Assembly (NCBI GenBank): GCA_011634665.1
Contig: WAEK01000004.1
Coordinates: 400,001 to 464,000 of the forward strand
Direction: 5' to 3'
From: Mortierella sp. BCC40632
Lineage: Eukaryota > Mortierellomycota > Mortierellomycetes > Mortierellales > Mortierellaceae
Length of the DNA stretch: 64,000 nucleotides
Shown: positions 58,282 to 64,000 of the stretch, piece by piece
Layout: each line of letters begins with the position of its first letter
How positions within the stretch are numbered: position 1 is the stretch's first letter
The notes under the pieces: generated by a model
The model's database searches: none
The model's input: the letters and a program-made list of their open reading frames with translations, nothing else
What the model was told of the DNA's origin: nothing
Made by a program: the position numbers and the translations under genes

Positions 58282-58518
58282 ATGAATCTCTCCAAGTTAT
58301 CGATTATCGCAGCATTCTTGTCCTTGCAGGTGCTTTGTCAAGCCGCCCCAGTCACCCCAGACGCTCCAGCTACTCCATGCCCCGGAGGATATGATTACTG
58401 TGAAAGGCAATGCAGCGTGGACTGCCTGCTCACCTTCGCCAAGAAACCTGAAAAATGCTATCCTGAATGCAAAGCCAAGTGCAGCACGGTATGCGTTCCT
58501 AACGAGGAGAATGCCTAA
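58282..58518 (+). CDS. small secreted Cys-rich protein G2
   Basis: 78 residues. Signal peptide MNLSKLSIIAAFLSLQVLCQ, a short Pro/Ala linker, then eight Cys with spacing C-x6-C-x3-C-x3-C-x10-C-x3-C-x3-C-x3-C (CPGGYDYCERQCSVDC, then KCYPECKAKCSTVC) and the tail VPNEENA. The protein is identical to that at 62113-62349. A 107-nt intron in the 5' UTR (58172-58278) ends 3 nt before the ATG. After the TAA the same frame continues to 58647 with a decayed version of the second domain (GWRFSMKPYYYSFQYVSW), so a nonsense change probably shortened an ancestral protein of about 120 residues. Function unknown. Confidence 0.82.
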   Translation: MNLSKLSIIAAFLSLQVLCQAAPVTPDAPATPCPGGYDYCERQCSVDCLLTFAKKPEKCYPECKAKCSTVCVPNEENA

Positions 58519-58548
58519 ACAAATCGCCAGATAACGAGTGAGAAAGGA

Positions 58549-58647
58549 TGGCGCTTTTCAATGAAACCATATTACTACTCCTTTCAATATGTGTCCTGGA
58601 GGGAAAACATGGAATGTGATTCGGCAGGATATGCGCTGGTTCACTAA
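58549..58647 (+). pseudogene. in-frame remnant of the second Cys-rich domain after the G2 stop
   Basis: In the same frame as G2, starting 30 nt after its TAA. It aligns with the domain WCYTTKGHSQSFEYVPC of the gene at 52906, but most Cys are lost (WRFS for WCYT, SW for PC). It ends at TAA 58645-58647. Confidence 0.7.
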
Positions 58648-60645
58648 TTGTCTAGTAGCCACATAACTCACCCTCACCTAAAGAGTCAATGTGCAATAAA
58701 TGGACATCGTTGTGGATACCAGGCTAATCAGATTTTGACTGCGGACATAATTGTTGTATGTGGAATGTGAAGTAGGAGATGGGTAACAGTATCAGGAGAT
58801 GTCCTTAGTGAGAGGACCTTGTCTATAGATTTTTAGGCATCATGACCCTGAGCCTTGAGTTTAGGATGGCATAGGTGTTCTTATCTCGATAAGGAAAGGA
58901 GTGGTGCATAGTGGAAGGGAAGAGAAAGCATGCAAAGCAGAAAGTTTGCAGTCTACTGAAGGTAGGATCTGTCGAATGTGAGAGCGCTCTCTCAACCTCC
59001 TCCCTTACACAACGGTGCTCATTCAGAGTCAGAGAGCTCTGTTTTTCCTGTACCTGTGGACCGTGTGAAATTCACTGACTGCATTGTCAGTTCCTGTGAT
59101 GACCTAGAGTGGATTGGACCGAGTTGAGTATTCTCCTTCTCTCTCTCTCTCTCTCTTTCTCCCTTTCTCAGTCCTTCTTCCGCGCCCTCACTTTCTCTCT
59201 CTCACTTTCTCGCTCCTTCTCTCTTCATGTCACCGCTGGTTCTCGCGACCAACATTTTCTTCTTACATCTCTGGTTTGTTTTCAAGCGGTGTGTACGATC
59301 ATTTTCACCTGCCTCTTTGGTTGTGTCATTCTGTGCTCGCTGGATATATGCGCGTGAGTACGTGGAGCCCAATTTAGGCAAACCCTGTGGATGCGCCTAC
59401 GAACTGTGTCCTGAGCAGAGTGAAGAGGGGACTTTTCTTGTTCATTCTTTTTCTTGTTCGTTCTTCTTCTTCTTCTCCTTCCTACTCGGCTTCACTCTGG
59501 AGCTACACCTTTTCTTTGTTTTTTCTAATAATTTACTTTCCGTTTAGCTTCATTCATTTCCTTCCTCATATCAGAATACTCAAGTCATATGTCAGTCGAG
59601 GCACAAGAATCTTGCCACATTTATAGTTTTATGTTACACTCTCTATACAACAATTAAGTCCACTACTGAGATATTTCTATTTTATTGCTCATAACTACAT
59701 TCTTGGATCAGACCTTTGCATCTACGAATCCAAAATAGATCAAAATGTATCAGCCAATGATAACAATGAGTGCATTCGTTTCTCACTGCAATGTTGAGTG
59801 AACTCCTAGACTCGTGTGGAGTGGATGTGCAGGTTCCCTGACCACCCTAAGAGTCAATCGTCTAGTATTGAGAGACATAGAGGAAAGTTCTAAGAAAGAT
59901 CCATCTCAATGATGGCTTGTCTTAGTAGGCCCTTGAAAAAAAAATATTTAGGCACATCTGAGGGACACAGCTTGTTCATGGTCACCATAATATTGGTATC
60001 TCTGTTCTTTCCTCCGAAACAATGCAGCAAGGGTAAGCAACTGGCCTTGGCATAATATCGTCACTGAACATCAAAGATACTCTAGCACTTCGATTATCGA
60101 TGTGATTCACTGCAGTCGAGCTAGGTAGGTTCGCCGGAGACCAGTAGAGTGCAAATCCAGACTTCCTTTTCTTTTTTAATTCCGAAACTAAATACCAATT
60201 ATCCTGTACCCTGACGCAGTTTTTACGTACCGCCTGAATCAGCAGCCAGGCTTAACATGGTCGGTAAGCAGGAACAAGTTGTCTTCTCGAGTGAATCCGT
60301 AGCTTCCTTCTGACTTTCAGGTGTTAGACAATGAGCTCTCTGGATTTCCAAAAAGCTTACATGATCATCCCGCACGAGTCCAGGAAGTCACACCCAAAAA
60401 GATGGGGAGCGGCCGACATACTCTTTGACACCACGGGTTGTCGTGCCTCGGCGTATGTTGAGTTGGTGGGAGTCAAGATCCATGGTCATCAATTGTATGC
60501 TCAATCTAATTTGTCAGCATTAGAAAAACCTGTCTCCAAGCTCCCCACACCTAAGGCTGCTAGCTTGCTAAGATGTGAGGCACACTTTATTTTCAAGAAA
60601 TACCAGCTCGATCAACTAGCAATGAGTGATTCTACAGACCAAGTA

Positions 60646-60653
60646 TAAGAGGG
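60646..60653 (+). promoter_or_regulatory. degenerate TATA box of the D2 gene remnant
   Basis: tataagag in the context gaccaagtataagag, one base different from the intact family TATA box. Confidence 0.5.
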
Positions 60654-60706
60654 TTCGTTGTTTTCTCGGATGCATGAGTTATGTTCAATTTGTTGGTGGC
60701 AAGGAA

Positions 60707-60817
60707 TGGCGTAATACAACAAAAGCCCATTCTCAGTCCTTCCAGTATGTGTCTTGCAAAGATGACAGCGAATGTGATGTCAACTGGAAGTACTCTAGCC
60801 CACGCACTATCTGGTGA
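60707..60817 (+). pseudogene. C-terminal remnant of a two-domain Cys-rich secreted protein gene (P2)
   Basis: The frame WRNTTKAHSQSFQYVSC continues to a terminal KYSSPRTIW before TGA. It aligns with the second domain of the gene at 52906, with Cys replaced at the WC, KC and SC positions. As in P1, signal peptide and first domain are missing and a family-type promoter lies just upstream. More decayed than P1. Confidence 0.72.
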
Positions 60818-61458
60818 TCATGCCGCTTATCTTCTCCTGTAGAGTCAGTTTATGATCTAAGAATGTAGTTATGAGCAATAAAATAGATATAGCTCAGCAG
60901 TAGACATAGTTACCCTATGGAGAGAGCATCATAGAAATGAGTGCGAAAGTCTCTGTGCTTCAACTGACAGATGACTTGAGTATTCCGATATGAGGAAGGA
61001 AATGAATGAGGTTAAACGGAAAGTAAGTCATTTGAAAAAACAGAGAAGATATGGAGAACGAGGAGCTGAGGTGTAGCTCCAGAGTGAAGCTGAGTAGGAA
61101 GAAGAAGAAGAACGAACAAGAAAAAGAATGAACAAGAAAAGTCCCCTCTTCACTCTGCTCAGGACACAGTTCGTAGGCGCATCCACAGGGTCTGCCTAAA
61201 CTGGGCTCCACATACACACGCGCACGTATCTAGCGAACACAGAATGACACAACCAAAGAGGCAGGTGAAAATGATCGTACAGACCGCTTGACAACAAAAT
61301 GGAGATATAAGAAGTACACAATATGGCATGAGTGAGATGGGCAGTCGCAGCATTGGTCGTGAGAATGAGCAGTGACGGGAAAAGAGAGGGAGAAAGAGAG
61401 AGAGAGAGAGAGAAGAGAGAAAGAAAGAAAGAGAGAAAGGGCGCGAAAGAAGGATGAG

Positions 61459-61527
<69 letters not shown>

Positions 61528-62112
61528 ACGAAGAACACTCAACTCGGCCCAATCCACTCTAGGTCATCACAGGTACCGACAATGCAGTCAGTGAATTTCA
61601 CACGGTCCGTAGGTACAGGAAAAAGAGAGCTCCCTGACTCTGCATAAGCACCGTTATGTGGGGGGGAGGTTGAGAGAGCGCTCACACATTCGACAGATCC
61701 TGCCTTCTCTTCCTTTCTATTATGCACCGCTCCTTTCCTTATCGAGATAAGAACACCTATGCCATCCTAAACTCAAGGCTCAGGGTCATGATGCCTAAAA
61801 ATCTATAGACAAGGTCCTCTCACTAAGGACATCTCCTGATACTGTTACCCATCTCCTACTTCACATTCCACATACAACAATTATGTCCGCAGTCAAAATC
61901 TGATTAGCCTGGTATCCACAACGATGTCCATATATTGCACATTGACTCTTTAGGCGAGGGTGAGTAATGTGGCTACTAGACAATGGATGAACCAGCGCAT
62001 ATCCTGCCGAATCGCATTCCATGTTTTCCCTCCAGGACACATATTGAAAGGAGTAGTAATATGGTTTCATTGAAAAGCGCCATCCTTTCTCACTCGTTAT
62101 CTGGCGATTTGT

Positions 62113-62349
62113 TTAGGCATTCTCCTCGTTAGGAACGCATACCGTGCTGCACTTGGCTTTGCATTCAGGATAGCATTTTTCAGGTTTCTTGGCGAAGGTG
62201 AGCAGGCAGTCCACGCTGCATTGCCTTTCACAGTAATCATATCCTCCGGGGCATGGAGTAGCTGGAGCGTCTGGGGTGACTGGGGCGGCTTGACAAAGCA
62301 CCTGCAAGGACAAGAATGCTGCGATAATCGATAACTTGGAGAGATTCAT
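62113..62349 (-). CDS. small secreted Cys-rich protein G3, identical to G2
   Basis: 78 residues identical to the protein at 58282-58518, including signal peptide and the eight-Cys framework. The 5' UTR intron is conserved and ends 3 nt before the ATG. The remnant of the second domain after the stop is again present (61970-62070), and here its own frame runs on because the last TAA of the G2 remnant is changed. Identity at protein level between opposite arms shows recent duplication or gene conversion. Confidence 0.82.
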   Translation of the reverse strand: MNLSKLSIIAAFLSLQVLCQAAPVTPDAPATPCPGGYDYCERQCSVDCLLTFAKKPEKCYPECKAKCSTVCVPNEENA

Positions 62350-62549
62350 TTCCTATTGGAGAGTATTGAGGATAGTGAGAATATTAGGAATAGAAATCAT
62401 CTATGGTGCCAATTTGAGATGAAGTTGAATGGGAGGAGTGCTCGACTTACAGCACTTACGTTTTGGTTTTGTTGAATGACTAGGTGGTTGTTCTGTTGGC
62501 TTTGTTGGTTTGTTGGAAGGATGGCCTTCTGATGAGAGAATATTAGACA

Positions 62550-62557
62550 CTTTTATA
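62550..62557 (-). promoter_or_regulatory. TATA box of gene G3
   Basis: TATAAAAG on the minus strand, in the same context as G2. Confidence 0.72.
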
Positions 62558-62579
62558 CTTGGTCTACAGAGACATCGAT

Positions 62580-63900
62580 AGTTGGTTGAGTGAGCTGAGG
62601 AAGTTGCAAGATGTTTGGAAAAGGATTACTATTCTACATCCTATGTGTTACATGTTACAAGTACTGAGTAGTAAGGATTTGTTTCTGCCAACTTTGCTGT
62701 CACTGGACTCCTTTGATGTGGGATTTACCTATGATGGACTTTTTGGAAGGCAGCTTGCAAGATCGAGCGAACATATGATTGTGAACCAGGAATGCTGACA
62801 TCCACCAATCCAACACACATCAAAGTACAGCAGTCCGTGGTGTCAAAAAAAGTATGTTTGCCCCTTACTTTCTCTGGTGACATTTTTCAGGGTCTACATG
62901 AAATGCGAAAGTTCCCCGTCTGTCCAACGAGGTTATTGTCTGATATCAAGAGGGATAGTGAGGAACAAGGGAACAAGATGCACTGTTGCTCTGATGATGT
63001 GACAATAGAAAAGGCGATGTGTTCCGAGGGACGCAGAGCAATGGAATCAGGGTACAGGACAATAGGTACGTAGCTGTAGAAATTGTCAAAATAGGTAGTC
63101 TAGACAAATATCTAGATTACTCTATGCTGACGAATTACACTGGTAGTAGGTATGCTTTGGCTTTTTGGCTTTGGCTTTTGACTCAAAATGGTTCGCATAA
63201 TTATCAAAGGCATCCATAGAGTCCTCACCAACCCTAGTCCCCACACACTCTAAATAGTCGTTTTTCTTTCGAGATACACCCGGCTTTTTGCAACATCTCT
63301 TTTTCCTCTTCTCCTCTTAACGAAGGGGTTTGAGTGGCGTATTAACAAGAGTTAATCGGAATGGGAGTTTGGCAAGGACTCTAGAGGAATTGATATGGAC
63401 AGTGGAGGACAGAGGGGATTAGAGCTGACAGTGTGGTAGAGAAAGACAAACAGTGTATCTCGGGTAAATTGGTAGTTCCTTCCTGATTCTTTTCGATACC
63501 AGGCGATAATCTCCATGGGTAGACGGATAGACATGGAGCCTGCGCAATGCGCATTCGATGTAGGCTCTAGAAAATACCACAATAGAAAGTAAGGGCAAAA
63601 CATATACTATTTGACACCACGGACTGTTTGTTATGGATTGGTAGACGTTGACACCTCTGACCTGCTATCATAAGCTCTCTCGTTTTGCCAGCTGTTGTCC
63701 AAAACCCATCTTCAGCGAAACATACGCCAAAGGAGTTCAGCAACACCAAGGTCGTCCGGAAAAATGCCAGCCGCTCAGTACTTGTAACGCATAGGACGTA
63801 AGATGGCAATCTGATTTCGAACAGCCTCAACTCGTTCAACTCGTCCAACCCATTCAGCTCGTTCAATCCGGTCGACCATCAATCGATTTCTCCGCAGACC
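62580..63900. other. inverted copy of the divergent spacer
   Basis: Reverse complement of 56740-58060. No gene is supported. It lacks the long A tract of the other copy. Confidence 0.6.
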
Positions 63901-63903
63901 AAG

Positions 63904-63911
63904 TATAAAAA
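63904..63911 (+). promoter_or_regulatory. TATA box and leader of a further Cys-rich gene cut by the window end
   Basis: tataaaaa in the context gaccaagtataaaaa. It is followed by the same leader as G1 (ccaacaagccaacaaagcc and cattcaacaaaccaa), right up to base 64000. By symmetry with 56239-56511, the coding start should lie roughly 140 bases beyond the window. Confidence 0.7.
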
Positions 63912-64000
63912 AAGTGTCTAATATTCTCTCATCAGAAGGCCATCCTTCCAACAAGCCAACAAAGCCAACAGAACAACCACCTAGTCATTCAACAAACCAA

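Larger units (their letters stand above)
56640..59715. repeat. left arm of a large inverted repeat (right arm 60870-64000+)
   Basis: The plus strand from about 56640 to 59715 reads as the reverse complement of 64000 down to 60870. This includes the divergent spacer (56740-58060 against 62580-63900), the gene at 58282 (identical protein to 62113) and the 3' region. The arm can be followed to the window end, so the right arm extends beyond it. Confidence 0.88.
59690..60940. repeat. direct repeat unit D2 (diverged copy of 53740-54980)
   Basis: Same order of sequence blocks as D1. It forms the spacer between the two arms of the large inverted repeat and contains the second truncated gene. Confidence 0.75.
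60870..64000. repeat. right arm of the large inverted repeat (continues past window end)
   Basis: Reverse complement of 56640-59715. It contains gene G3, the inverted spacer and the promoter of a further copy. (GA)n lies at 61463-61522. Confidence 0.88.

Noticed and set aside
59227..59547. ORF conserved in three repeat copies (NLGKPCGCAYELCP segment, also near 55200 and 61150)
   Set aside because: Differences among copies change residues freely, and the frame runs into microsatellite. Best explained as duplicated 3' non-coding DNA.
1..64000. CRISPR arrays, rRNA genes and bacterial-type operons
   Set aside because: No spaced short repeats, rRNA segments or bacterial gene order were seen. The content is eukaryotic nuclear.

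Overview
The window looks like nuclear DNA of a filamentous fungus, most likely an early-diverging Mucoromycota lineage such as Mortierellaceae. This is inferred from gene content and style, not from a database search. All protein genes are eukaryotic. They have GT-AG introns, CT-rich leaders, long A/T homopolymers and long low-complexity protein segments. The nearest to a diagnostic gene is a Zn2Cys6 regulator. Exon joins below were worked out by hand from splice motifs, reading phase and family knowledge. Region 1-31.6 kb: ribosomal protein eS10, a secreted GPI-type Cys/Ser protein, two tandem TLC-domain membrane proteins, a tetraspanin-like protein, cyclin C (minus strand, 8 exons including an 18-nt microexon), a TBC RabGAP with a C-terminal coiled coil, a DUF7721-like small protein, and an SCP/FCP1-like HAD phosphatase with a disordered N-terminus of about 600 residues. 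Region 31.6-52 kb: an intron-containing tRNA-Ile(UAU), a Zn2Cys6 transcription factor, a Sel1-like/MYND protein, a decayed mobile-element locus (41.4-43.9 kb) whose 3' part looks like a broken Fanzor/TnpB-type nuclease, a mitochondrial-type PPR protein (minus strand), a divergent CHZ-domain histone chaperone, and a flavin monooxygenase. Region 52.9-64 kb: a cluster of small secreted cysteine-rich proteins in nested inverted and direct duplications. The intact members share the exact framework C-x6-C-x3-C-x3-C-x10-C-x3-C-x3-C-x3-C, a TATA box and an intron ending 3-5 nt before the ATG. Two copies encode identical 78-residue proteins, two more are promoter-plus-C-terminus deletion remnants, and a further promoter is cut by the window edge. 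This cluster and the nuclease relic are the most unusual content. The other genes are ordinary housekeeping or signalling genes with no operon-like link. Between genes I see mainly microsatellites and poly(A/T) tracts.
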